A stretch of DNA of 64,000 bases from Hysterium pulicare CBS 123377 (Eukaryota > Ascomycota > Dothideomycetes > Hysteriales > Hysteriaceae). Location: contig AJFK01000612.1 of assembly GCA_000467715.1 (NCBI GenBank), positions 272,024 to 336,023 on the forward strand, written 5' to 3'. How positions within the stretch are numbered: position 1 is the first letter of the stretch; every line of letters begins with the position of its first letter. The notes beneath the pieces are model-generated. The model was not told the origin of the DNA, did no database searches, and saw only the letters and a program-made list of their open reading frames with translations. A program made the translations under genes and the position numbers. This document shows positions 12,291-23,276 of this stretch, piece after piece.

Positions 12291-13692
12291 ATGCAGAGTC
12301 CAAATGCAAACCAAACCAGTCCAACACGACAAGATGGCGGTCAAGAACATGTATCACAACCCGGTCAGACGATGAGTTCTTTACAAGCCGCATCACTCAG
12401 GCAGCGACAGAGATCAGAAGGTGAGATTGCTTTCATATTCAAACTTCACAGTTGCCTCATCAAGATCAAACTATACCTTTGAACCATCTACTTACACCAT
12501 CTATTGGATAGAGTCCTGGATAGAAGTCGCATCTCGACCCTCATCTTCCTCTCTCTCATCCGCTGCTGACGAAATCATCACAACTGGCCTCAGAGTTCAA
12601 CACGATTCCAATACTCGCCGTCGCAGACGTTCTCGGGGAGTTGCTGGTGGGTTGCAGATGGGTATGGGATATAGAGCTTCAAGTGCGGGTGGTGGTAGTA
12701 GCCAGGAAGAATATGAAGAGAGCGAAAGCGAGTCTGATCGAGTAATGACGTCTTCCAATGAAGCTCTTCGGCCGTCTCCTCTTCAGCAGGAGCTGCATCG
12801 GCCGTGTCGAAACACATACTCAGCCGCATCTTCAGAGACCATGTCTGAACGAGAGGAAGATGACGACGATGACGAGAATGCTACTGCGGTCAACTACCCT
12901 AGGACAACCGCTCGACACTTTACACCTCAACCCAACGCTTTCTCCCATCCGCCAACCTCCCAGGCTGTGAGGCCACAACTTGCCGCATCTCATTCCTCAC
13001 GCTCACGCTCACGGCCTTCTGCTCGACCGTTGTCTCAACGTCACTCTTATCCTGCTAATCAACACTCGCCATACAATGCAATCTCGCCTCATCACCAGGC
13101 TGACCACGATGCTGCTCTTCGTGCTAGTTTGTCTACTCTCCTTTCAGCAGCAGCGGCGGTTCGAGGACTACCCAAACCCAGCCAAGCACACGCAGGCCCA
13201 TCAAACGCAACGTCTGCACGAGTTGATCCTTCCTCTTTACGTCTCGTTTCTGAAGCCGTTGCTTTGGGTGAAGAACCATCCACTAGAACCAATCCGACCT
13301 CTACATCATCTTCCCCACGGACTGCTAGCACTAGCCCAGCAGCAGATAAGAATAAGCGAAAGGCCATCCCTCCTTCAACTACACGAAGCAGCAGTAAGGA
13401 TCGTCGAGCCGTAAAGAAAGCGCGTAGAACTGGCCCTCTCGTAGACGAGGTCAGCCCTACGTTACTTACTTGGGTGGTCAGCGCAGGCGTAGTAGTCCTT
13501 GTTAGTGCGCTTAGCTTTTCTGCAGGCTACGTTGTTGGTCGCGAGGCTGGTCATACGGAAGCAATGGGACAGCTAGGCAGCGTAGGCACAGAAGCTGGCC
13601 GGTGCGGTAAAGACGCAGCATCTGAGCTTGGCCGCGCCGGGATGGGCTTGAGGCGACTTCGTTTGTCAGCGGCCTCAGGCGTAAGAGTGTAG
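12291..13692 (+). CDS. Ser-rich protein with one C-terminal membrane segment, unknown function
   Basis: Two exons: 12291-12420, then 12524-13692 (an acceptor at 12,511 is also in frame), about 432 aa. ATG 12,291 begins MQSPNANQ. I do not recognise a named family. The N-terminal three quarters are low-complexity: Ser-rich, an Arg-rich patch (RRRRRSR), an acidic run (EREEDDDDDE) and His/Pro stretches. A more ordered segment, ASLSTLLSAAAAVRGLPK, lies near residues 238-255. One hydrophobic helix near 360-385 (TWVVSAGVVVLVSALSFSAG) is followed by about 45 Gly/Ala/Arg-rich residues. There is no signal peptide, so a membrane anchor with a cytosolic N-terminus is plausible. Confidence 0.65.
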
Positions 13693-14691
13693 AGGCTATT
13701 CTGCGCCGAATTTTCGTTGGCAAGCGAAAGTATATGAATGGTATGCGTTTACGAGCAGGGATATGATATTCTTAATTGAATCGACGCCGTGGTGGACTTT
13801 GGTAAATCATTCCAGGAAGGTTGCATTCTTGGATTGAGTCATTAAATTCTTTCGACTTCATTCTTTCTATCCGGATTTAAACATACCCACGGCGTTCTAA
13901 TGCTTTCTGTCGACTGCATATACTCTCCTTTGTTATCAGTCATTGGGCGTATAGGCGTCGCTAGGTAAGGCATTCATGTTAACTGTCAAGGAACGAGAAA
14001 GGCATGACTTGGTAGGGGTTGCTGCATTCGGCAGCGAGTATACTTCGAATATACCCTCAACTCAATCTAGAACTAGTTCCTGTCTTACAGATCCTCTCAT
14101 GAGTGGCACTAAAGTAATGTAGACCGAGCTGAAATGATAGCAAGAAAACCTCAATTCGATCGGGTATAGAAAATCATAATAAGTGTTACTTCTCTGCATA
14201 AGTTTAAGGTTTGTCCTCGGACCTTTTGCCAGGTGTATAAGAAAGGTGAACTTTCTGAAGGTAAATTTAGAAATGCAAGAGGTGTTTCCAAGTCAAACAA
14301 CGCCAATCCATCCACCTCGGAAGCACGCTGACATATCCAACATGCATGCAGCAAACGACAATTCGATGACAATTCGAAAATGGATTATTCATACCGTATT
14401 GTCTGACGAACGTCGTTCCTTCCTATATAAACCCCCAGACGTGTTGCACCTGGGCATAATGAAGGCATCATCCCTCATCCTAAACTTTCTTGTCCTCAAA
14501 TTGCGCCATCGCACTTACGACATTGTTTCTTTGTGGTCCATCCTTTCGCGTATCCGCGGCCTAACATTATTTAATATTCACAACCTCTGCTGCTTCAACG
14601 TCGTAGAATCATTGATTGTGATCTTTTAAGAGCTTGTAGCAGGATTCTTCTCTCTTGCTTATAAAAACTTTTGTCTCAGAAATTGACCACA
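13693..14691. other. Intergenic region with cystathionine gamma-lyase promoter
   Basis: It should hold the 3' UTR of the membrane-anchored protein and the promoter of the lyase at 14,692. Apart from the TATA-like site at 14,424 I see no gene. The reading frame at 14,183-14,629 has no recognisable domain. Confidence 0.5.
14424..14431 (+). promoter_or_regulatory. TATA-like box upstream of cystathionine gamma-lyase
   Basis: TATATAAA lies 260 bases before the ATG at 14,692. It is the best TATA match in this spacer; use as a core promoter would imply a 5' UTR of roughly 200 bases. Sequence-only evidence. Confidence 0.3.
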
Positions 14692-16001
14692 ATGACGCAT
14701 ACGGAACAACCAATCGAGACCCCACCACGAGCTCCCTCTCCCGTTCACCGTTTCGGCACATTAGCAGTGCACGCAGGCTCTCCACACGATCCAGTAACAG
14801 GAGCAGTCATAGAATCCGTAAGCACCTCTTCACAAACTCCCAATTGCCCTTCAAGACAGCTAATGACGTTCGTTTCTAGATTTCTCTCTCCACAACCTTC
14901 GCCCAAACCTCCGTTGGTAAACCTATAGGCGCATACGAATACAGCCGCTCCTCCAACCCCAATCGCGACAACTTCGAACGCGCGGTCGCTTCCCTCGAAC
15001 ATGCCCGCTTCGCCCTCGCCTTTTCCTCTGGCTCCGCAACCACAGCTACCATCCTCCAATCCCTAGCCGCAGGATCCCACGTAGTCTCAGTGAGCGATGT
15101 CTACGGCGGCACACATCGCTACTTCACGAAAGTAGCCCTCGCGCACGGAGTCCAAGTGACATTTTCCCCCAGCATAGAAATCGACATCGCGGAACTGATC
15201 AGACCGAACGAAACGAAACTGATCTGGATAGAAACCCCCAGCAACCCCACTCTATCTCTCGTAGATATCCGCGCCGTCGCGAGCATCGCCCACCAACATG
15301 GCATCCTCGTCGTCGTAGACAACACCTTCCTCTCGCCCTACGTTCAGAACCCTCTCGACCACGGCGCCGACATCGTCGTCCACAGCGTCACCAAGTACAT
15401 AAACGGCCACTCGGATGTGGTCATGGGCGCCGCGGCCTTCAACTCCGAAGAACTATACGAGAGACTCAGTTTCTTGCAGAACGCCATCGGTGCCGTTCCC
15501 TCGGCTTTCGACTGCTGGCTCGCGCATAGAGGGCTCAAGACTCTGCATCTGAGGGCTAGAGAAGCGACGATAAATGCGACAGAGGTAGCGAGAGCGCTTG
15601 AGTCTTCCCCGAATGTTATTAGCGTTAATTACCCGGGCTCAACATCACATCCTCACCGCGCCATAGCATTGAAACAGCATCGTGACGGCATGGGCGGTGG
15701 TATGCTTTCCTTCCGTATTCGCGGGGGTCATGAGGCCGCTGAAAGGTTCTGTCAAGCGACGAAGATATTTACCTTGGCGGAGAGTTTGGGAGGCGTGGAG
15801 AGTTTAGTTGAGGTACCCGGTGCGATGACGCATGCAGGAATACCCAGAGAACAGAGAGAAGCGGCGGGGGTATTTGATGATCTGGTGAGGGTAAGCTGCG
15901 GGATTGAGGATGCGGTGGATTTGAGAGCGGATGTGTTGCAGGCATTGGAGAAGGCGGTTGTCGGGCCTAAGATATCGAATGGATCAAACGGGCATGTGTG
16001 A
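14692..16001 (+). CDS. CYS3: Cystathionine gamma-lyase
   Basis: Two exons: 14692-14817 and 14880-16001, 415 aa, usual length for the family. It is a PLP enzyme that cleaves cystathionine to cysteine, 2-oxobutyrate and ammonia, the last step of reverse transsulfuration, in the cytosol. Visible landmarks are the YEYSRSSNPNR phosphate-binding region, the SGSAT loop, DNTF before the PLP-pocket, and the PLP lysine in HSVTKY. Near the C-terminus SLGGVESLVE carries the Glu that in yeast Cys3 distinguishes gamma-lyases from other Cys/Met-metabolism enzymes, followed by the typical MTHAGIP. The first two thirds of exon 2 use C-ending codons heavily, while the last 300 bases are G-rich. A cystathionine beta-lyase or synthase is less likely because of the VES residue. 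Confidence 0.93.
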
Positions 16002-16555
16002 AAACAGGCTTGAGTGGGTGCTATCTTTACGAATAGCATGCTTAATATTACGACATATCTGGGATAAATAAGGGTATAACGAGGCTAGGCGTTCATGGAA
16101 CAATAGAATTAATAGGGATGGATACAATTATATAACTACCTACATTACTAAAGCGTTTCGATACCGAATTCATCTTCAGCAGGCGTTTTAAACGCCCTGC
16201 CTTTTCCATCTCCATTTCCACAACGCCTCGAAAATCCACTTGATATTTGAGACATTTCAATGTATGCCCAAATCTGTATAACTCGACCCCGTCCTTCCGA
16301 TGCGGCAGCGCTGGATCTCCGTACGTGTTCCCATGCCAAACGATGTCCAATGCCACCTGACTTTTTAAAACATGAAATACTGGACGGCACCGGCATTCAA
16401 CATGCGTAATTGCCCCGTTTCGCCGTGTCTGCGGCTTATGTGAGCCGGAAATGAAGAAGAAAGAGAATAATTCGTTTGGTAGGATAATACAGCTGTCTAT
16501 TATATAAGAGTAGGGGTAAATGTTTTGGGAACGTTTTCAGGGATGGTTGTAATTT
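16002..16555. other. Convergent 3' intergenic region
   Basis: It separates the 3' ends of cystathionine gamma-lyase (plus) and NUS1 (minus). No supported gene; the frames at 16,093-16,396 on the minus strand are short and featureless. Probably overlapping 3' UTRs. Confidence 0.5.
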
Positions 16556-17742
16556 TTACCTCCCAAGTCTCATCTCTGCTTTATTGAAGTTATGCAGAGC
16601 ACGAATGAAGACTTGGTAATTGACGCCATTATTATCGGGTACGTGACTGGAGTGAAGGCCGAGTAAGCAGAAGCTCTTACGACTAAATATAGCTGGGACG
16701 GCTGTGTGTAACAAGATACTTACAATATCTCGGTCAATCGCACCTGCCATGCGGGATATCCTTTCAATTGAACTGTAGGCGAGAATAAGATTAGTAAATC
16801 TGGCTCGCTGGAGACTGCCTCAGAGAGTTCGATATCGATCAGATTTGCGCTGATATTGTTGGGAGTCAAGGTGCCTTTCTGGGCCATCTGAGACAGGGTC
16901 TTGGTCAGGTCAACCATGGTATCCCTTCCATCACCGGCGCTTAACAGAAGTACTGTGATGTGTGGTACGATTGGTAATCCGTCTTCTGAGTCGGGGCTAC
17001 AGGAGCGCAGTGGTGTTTCTGGTGGGCTGAAGGAGGGAAGGTGGGGTGCGCGCAGTGAAACTGTTGGTTTGCGTTCGGGGCCGAAGTAGAACTCGAGCGT
17101 CTGAGAGATGCACTCGTGGGTTTCCGGTATGGAGTTTTTCAGGATGCCTAAGTGACGCATATTAGTATGCATGCGTTCTGTTGAAGCTCAATTGGAGAAT
17201 GTACCTCGCTCTTCGTACACGCTAAGGAGAGGTATTCCTGCGCTGGCACACCATGCTGCTATTTCACAAACATCATTGAGGAGGCCTTCCAATCCAGCAG
17301 TTCCTCCGTCTTCCTCGCTCTCATTGAACTCAAGTATGACGCTAAGATGGTCAGGCATCTTCGCCAATCCTCTGACGTCTGCTTGGATATACTCAGGTGT
17401 ACGGTGGTGATAGTACATCAGGGCCCAGAAGCGATGGACAACAGCATGCCATGCACGTCGAAAACGGAACCACACGGAGAACATAGCGTGGATAATAGTG
17501 TACACTAAGAGGTACAGTTGGTTTTTGAAGAAACTCTGGTTCTGGGGCTTTCGAGTACTACTCGGTCTGCTTGATCTGCGGGTTGCAGGAGCTGGTGATA
17601 GTACAGAATTCGATGCTGGTACTGGCGGAAGATAAGGTTTCATTATTTCTTCGCGGTCTTTGGCTGAAAGCGGCCTGCCGTCGGGCGTTGTGCCTTTACG
17701 AAAAGCAGCAGTCTCGCGGGGACCAACACCTGTTGATGCCAT
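16556..17742 (-). CDS. NUS1: NUS1, dehydrodolichyl diphosphate synthase subunit
   Basis: Three exons: 17742-17205, 17147-16724 and 16646-16556, about 350 aa. It is the non-catalytic partner (Nogo-B-receptor type) of the cis-prenyltransferase that makes dolichol for N-glycosylation at the ER. A Ser/Pro-rich N-terminus leads to a hydrophobic segment near residues 70-95 (NQLYLLVYTIIHAMFSVWF), then the cis-PT-like fold: LEGLLNDVCEIAAWCASAG, LLSVYEERG, and PAWQVRLTEIF spanning the last intron. The protein ends MRLGR, containing the C-terminal RxG motif needed for heteromeric cis-prenyltransferase activity. The exon joins restore conserved sequence (YEERGILKN; LTEIFHVPDNNGV). It shares a roughly 620-base head-to-head promoter with SEC10. 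Confidence 0.92.
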
Positions 17743-18363
17743 TGTGATGGCTCTGAGAAGATTTGAAAAATAAGAAAACTCAGGTTCGGCAATGGAGAAC
17801 AGTTAGCTGTAGAGAATGATAAGTCAGACGTAGAATAGCGAATGGTGGGTGCGGGAGTGAAGCTGTTACAGTGGTTGTCAGTCTCGAGACAAAATCCTGT
17901 GGGCGTTGAGGCTGGTCTGAACCGTCACCCGGGCGTTTCCGCAAGGAAGTCGCAACCAAGCTTCCCTGCGCAGCCATGGACAGATGCGATTGCGCGTTCA
18001 TGTGCGCAATGGGAGTCGAAGGAGACGCCCTCCAGCCACCCGGAAGCTGTACAAGTCTTAGTTGTAGTGTGGTGTTGGGGTGCATGAATGTGATAATCGG
18101 CAGACCTACCTTCATGACAAACCTCCGGCGCGGGAGAGCCACAGTTGGGCAAGCCACACTAAACAAGCCACTCCTCACTTCCCCAACCCTCTGCTACAAC
18201 TTCCCCAAACACGACTATCTATCCTACAGCGACCCTCTGTAAACCTACGAAGTGCGCTTTATTGATCTTGCTTGGCCCTTTCGCCACACTTTCAGAACCC
18301 CGCGCCTCCGTTGATGCCAATACATGCTGAAGCGATTGCATGCTTCCACCTTGAGAAGGGAAC
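17743..18363. promoter_or_regulatory. Shared divergent promoter of NUS1 and SEC10
   Basis: About 620 bases between two divergent ATGs. No gene is supported inside it; open frames on both strands overlap each other and lack domains. It must hold both start regions. Both flanking genes act in the secretory route, so co-regulation is possible but not shown. Confidence 0.5.
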
Positions 18364-21095
18364 ATGGCCGCTCAAGGCTCAGACTCGGCTTCTCTCCTAT
18401 CATATAGCACTACTCGAGCAGCTTCTAGTAGAGGGCCGGTCTTCACCTTGGACACATTTTCCGTCAGTCGGTTTCCAACCCTTGCGCCCGGGACAAAATG
18501 GCTGATGTTAAGCTTTTAGAATAAAGACTTTATTGTGAAAGATTTCATAGAATCCCTCTCTGACAGTGCTGTACCAGTCAGTCGTCGCTCTGGTCCTTCC
18601 AGCCACCAAGGTACTATATCCGTCCTCTTATCAGACAGCCCGCTGACATCCTTGATCAGCATTCGACCCCAAACCACTAATACGAACTTTTGAACACGCC
18701 CTATCGCGGCTGGGTTCTCTATCCGAAGAGCTCGAGCAACATGAGAACGAACTCTCCGGGGCAGTGCGCCGCGCGGAAGCTCAGCATAATCAGAATGTGG
18801 AATCATTAGGACGAAAACTAGAACAGGCCATAGACAGGTTTCAGCGACTCGATAGTTCATTAAATGGGAGTGTCAGTGAGAATGGAGACCAGGACTCTGG
18901 TGGAAATGTTGCTGTACGGATTGGTGAACGGCTCGAAGAACTCGATCGGCAGCGACAGCGAGCGCAGGACGCCAAATTCCTCATACAATGTTGGCTTGAA
19001 GTCAGCGAAAAGGGAGACTTATCAACCCTAGAAGATATGAGGAGGCTAGGTGGTGGCGAAGGCAAGGTTCGCTGTGCGCACATTGCCAGACAGTTATTAA
19101 AAATCAGTACACGGCTGGATCCCGAGGGTACTGCACATGTTAACGGCAATGGTCAAGGAGTTAATGGTGTCAGGAGAAAACCGACGAACGGCGCGAGCAG
19201 ATACCCAACAAGAGAAATTATTGAGAGATTTCTGGAAGACCTGGAGAAGGACCTGTTAAAGCAATTCGACGACTTCTACCGGCGACAGAACTTCGATGGT
19301 ATGAGAGAATGTGCTGTTGCCCTACGAGACTTTAACGATGGCGCAAGTGTCATGGCTACATATGTCAATCAGCACTCGTTCTTCATAGACCGGAATCAGT
19401 TGATAACGGAAGAGCTAGCTGGAGACAACGAAACATGGGATCGACTGCAAGACCCGGACGCGGAACCTCCTGGTGTGGAGCCTAGTCTACAATCCCTGGT
19501 AGATGAAGTGCGAATCGTCGTGCAAGAAGAATCGAGCATTATCAAAAGAGCTTTCCCGTATTACGATGAAGTACTCGTACGGTTCTTGCAAAGAGTATTT
19601 CAACAGTACATCCAACAGCGATTAGAAATGGTGCTCGACAAGGCGAATGAGCTGTCTTCTTTGGCATTTCTCCGGTCACTACAAGCGGCGAGGAGCTATA
19701 TCGCGGCTCTAGTGGATGATTTAAAGTCTCATGGACTGACAGAACATCCCGAACCAGTAACATCCCAGATCGCAGCAACTCTAGACCAGCAGTTGGAAGA
19801 TCTATTCGTTCCTTATTTTGTTGGTTCTTCATACCTTGAGCGAGAGAAGAAAAATCTAGAAGAATTATACTCCTCTCTGCTTCTCAAATTCACAATCTAC
19901 CACTCAAGGAGGAGAAAGATGCCGACCACATATTTTGCCTCGCTCGGCCAACGAGGAAAAGAGCTGATAGCCTCCGCAAGAGATGCATACATGGAGCGAT
20001 TAGACTCAACCGAGCTCCCAGCTTCCCAGAAAGCTATGCTTATCAGAATTGCCGGCCTAAAAGACACCGATAGCGACAAGAAAGACATCGAGGTGACCGA
20101 AGAAGACGGGCGACTCAGTATGCCAAACGCCAAACGAATGCTGAAATGGTTAGCAGAAGGTGTAGGCAGAGGGCTAGAACTGAGTCCATCAAACGAAACC
20201 CCCAAGGATGTGCAAGCACTATTAAAGCTGCTTCTAACAAATATGGGCGAAATATATCTCGAGACTGCCCTTGATGCGTAAGTTGAGACCTTCTCTCAGA
20301 TATTGTAAAACTCGAATACGGATACTAACCATTAACAGTGCATCAGACTACGCAGCGACCCAAGAAACAATGACAAAGTCCCCGCCAGACCTGACCCATC
20401 TCCCTTCTCTCCGCTCCGCCGTCTCAATCCTGCACCTTCTCCAAACATCAAGCCAAACCGTTTTACTTCCCCTCGCAACCCCAAATCTTACCATCCGCCG
20501 CGAAATAGAGAAAGAAACCACAAATACCCTCTCCACCCTCGAAGCCAAGATCTCCACCATCATAAACCGCACCCTGGACGCCGCATTAGCCTGGGTAACT
20601 CGTTGTCTCGCCCTCCAAAAGAAATCAGACTTTCGCCCCAAAGACGACTCAGACGCCCTACTAGCCTCCCTAGCAACAGAAACACCCGCCTGCGCCGCAG
20701 TAACCCAATTCCTAACCCGCGTCGCAACCCAAGCAACCGGCGCGCTAGACGGCCGCAACCTCTCCGTCTTCCTCTCCGAACTGGCGCGCGGCCTCCGCAC
20801 CCTCGTGCTCGAGCACCTGCGCAAATTCAGCGTGAGCCTAGCGGGCGGTCTCGTCGTTTCCAAAGATATGACCAAGTATGTAGATTTAGTTAGGAACTGG
20901 CCTACGGGCGAGGAGCTGGAAAGTGGGGCTATGGATGTGCTTGTCGAAGTTGCGAATCTGTTTGTTATTGGGCCTGAGGCGCTTAGAGAGAGGTTGAGGG
21001 GAGCGGGGAGTGAGGCGGGGGAGTTGAGAGCTTATGTGTTGAAGAGAGAGGATGTGGGGAGTGTGGGGGTTCAGGCGGCGCTGAGTGCGATTTAG
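18364..21095 (+). CDS. SEC10: Exocyst complex subunit Sec10
   Basis: Four exons: 18364-18462, 18520-18610, 18660-20277 and 20339-21095, about 854 aa. Sec10 is one of eight subunits of the exocyst, which tethers secretory vesicles to sites of growth at hyphal tips and septa. The first exon begins MAAQGSDSAS and joins at DTFS to NKDFIVKDFIE, a conserved Sec10 N-terminus. A coiled-coil stretch follows (residues 75-150, ELEQHENELS and onward), then the helical-bundle body with DFNDGASVMATYVNQHSFF and, near the end, TKYVDLVRNWP. The exon joins keep conserved sequence in frame. Exon 4 changes from C-rich to G-rich on the coding strand near 20,900. Confidence 0.93.
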
Positions 21096-21467
21096 GGGTG
21101 AGATGGGATTTTGGCAGAGTTTGGGAGGTCTGTGATGGTTTATTTCTTATAACATTTCGATACCAAATTTTCGCTAGTGTGGTGTTTATGGGGGTGTACT
21201 CGGCGTGGAACGATTGTTGTCTGCATACATTTAGCATTTGAAACGATAAGGATTCAGTAGCAGCTAAAACATTTCGAATGGTTAGTTTTAGCCTTTTATT
21301 CTGAATATCTAGTGAGGGAGTCAGTCACCTACAGACTAAAACATCATCTCATCTCGAACCCAGACAATCACCAAAAAGAAACCACTTAAGGAGCCTCGCA
21401 TTTTAAAATCCTCTCGTCACATCGTACAGTCATCAACATTTCTTTCCCTTCCCATTTTCCAGCAGGA
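21096..21467. other. Convergent 3' intergenic region
   Basis: It separates the 3' ends of SEC10 (plus) and the DLH/SnoaL-like gene (minus). AT-rich, no supported gene, probably 3' UTRs. Confidence 0.5.
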
Positions 21468-22879
21468 CTAGACATCATCAACCTCCCTCCATCCCTCACC
21501 TTCTTTCCCTATCAATTCATTACTCTCAACAGCACTCGCATCCACAAGCTTCCGCGCAGTCTCAACCCCAGCACTCGGAACCTTGACCTCAAATCTCTTC
21601 CCCTCTGCAGGCATCCTTCCATCGATAGGATAAGGAAATGGAAGCCAAGTAGGCAAAATACCCAATTGAAGCATAACAGTAGCTTGGTCCCAAGCAATAT
21701 GCTCATGATACAATCTATCGCCGCGGAGACACACAACACTAGTGAAAGGAATCGCAAGGGGTTTGTTCGTTGGCGGTATCCCCGGTATCAGCCAATCGAT
21801 GGTGGAGGTATGCGTGCATTTGAAGACAAACTCATCGATGACACGATCAATACCTATGGTTCTAGAAACCAGCTCGAGAGCTGTGTCTGGGGGGTTTGAG
21901 AAAATGAAGTGGTGGCGATAGAAGGATGTTAGGTTATCTCGACCTATACCGCCTCTATGTATCTCGCCATCAGTAGTCGCGTTCGTAGGCTACTACAAGT
22001 CAGAAAATAAGAGAGGAAATAGGGGCGCTCACGTCATGGTCGGGATGTGATTAACATAGGGCTCGGCAACCATAGTCGCCATAGTCTTCTCCACATCCCG
22101 CTCACCAAACTCGTACTTCGTATGCTCTTCCCAAATAGCCTCGAGATCGAAATAGGGGCCCTTCAGCAAAGGCTTCAAGAAAGCTAAACACCGCGTATGA
22201 GCAAGCGCCGTGGCGGATGGATGATAGTCTGGATCCGCGGGTAGGAACCAAGATGATTTTTCCTTGACGTCCGCGTAGAAGAATCTCTTGACTTCGCCCG
22301 TGAATTCGAAGCGGTCGTCTTTCTGGAATTCGCCGCTCACGTGAAGCAGCTGCGGTTCGGATAGGGAGTCGGGGTCTATGGAACCGAATCTGCGGCCGCC
22401 GTAGGATACTATGGCTTCGATGCTGTCGGAGCCGCAGGTTGCTTCTTCTACGTAGAAGGGCGTTCTCAATAAATAAGCTATGGGAATGAATCAGCTGTTC
22501 AATTCTTCTTTTCTTGTTTTTTTTGTCACTCTTTGGGTAATAGGAATTTCAAGCATTTACATATCAACCCAAACCCATTCTCGCTCTCACACTCGGGCAG
22601 CTTCTGCAATGCCTCCACGGCCTGTGCGAGTGGGAACTCGACCGGTTTCCCGGGCACTCTTATCTCAGCTACCGCGTATCCTTCCTCGGCCCATTTCTGA
22701 AGCGGAGGCGGATCGAGCGTTCTGTCGCTCTTGGAACGAGGTGCGTAGTGATCAAGTACAAGTATCAAGCCTGGTCCGCGACCTCGGCGGGAGAGTGGGG
22801 GCTGGATCGTGATATCGGTTGATATCTCTATTGGTTTGGCGGAGGGGATGCGGAGAGCTTCAGTCTGCTCGGCGACCAT
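21468..22879 (-). CDS. Dienelactone-hydrolase-like and SnoaL-like two-domain protein
   Basis: Three exons: 22879-22561, 22477-22033 and 21954-21468, about 416 aa. The N-terminal half resembles a divergent alpha/beta-hydrolase of the dienelactone hydrolase (carboxymethylenebutenolidase) type: LILVLDHYAP, WAEEGYAVAEIRVPG, EAIVSYGGRRFG, and a closing region with ALAHTRCLAFLKPLL. The expected nucleophile motif GxCxGG is not visible; the position instead reads GLISYLL across the first exon join. The C-terminal half (from YVNHIPTMTGGIGRDNL) looks like an NTF2/SnoaL-like barrel often found in such fungal proteins. Joining at the AG before 21,954 rather than the closer-to-donor AG restores this motif. 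The substrate is unknown, and catalytic activity is doubtful without the nucleophile. Confidence 0.72.
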
Positions 22880-23276
22880 GATGACGATTTAAGAATCAAG
22901 ATGAGAGAAGGAAACTGAAATTGGAATTGGCGGGGACTTTATGGAGTTCAGTAGCTTTTAAAAGGCTGAGCATGCCGGTATCTTGTACAGAAGGGGACAT
23001 CACTGCATCCAGAGTTCGGGGTCAGGTGGTGAGTGGGAGCCTCGGAGGGAAGGATCTCCGCTAACGTTACCATCTGCTCACTGGCCCAGAGCATCATGGG
23101 CCAACAGTCAACTAATCTACTTCGGGTAACCCTATCATATAATTGACTTTCATAATGGTTACGTGTATTCTGCAAAAATTCATTCTCTCGTGCTACAGCA
23201 GTCCGCATATCTATTCTTCCAAAACTCATCTAGAAACTGAAATATATGAAATGTGGACAGTTCCCCAGTATGGCCC
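22880..23276. other. Intergenic region upstream of the DLH-like gene
   Basis: Nearly 400 bases between the start of the DLH/SnoaL-like gene and the 3' end of the next minus-strand gene. No gene or clear signal seen. Confidence 0.5.

Noticed and set aside
13969-14629. Open frame in the spacer before cystathionine gamma-lyase
   Set aside because: Starts at a non-ATG codon, hydrophobic low-similarity sequence, overlaps the TATA-like site.
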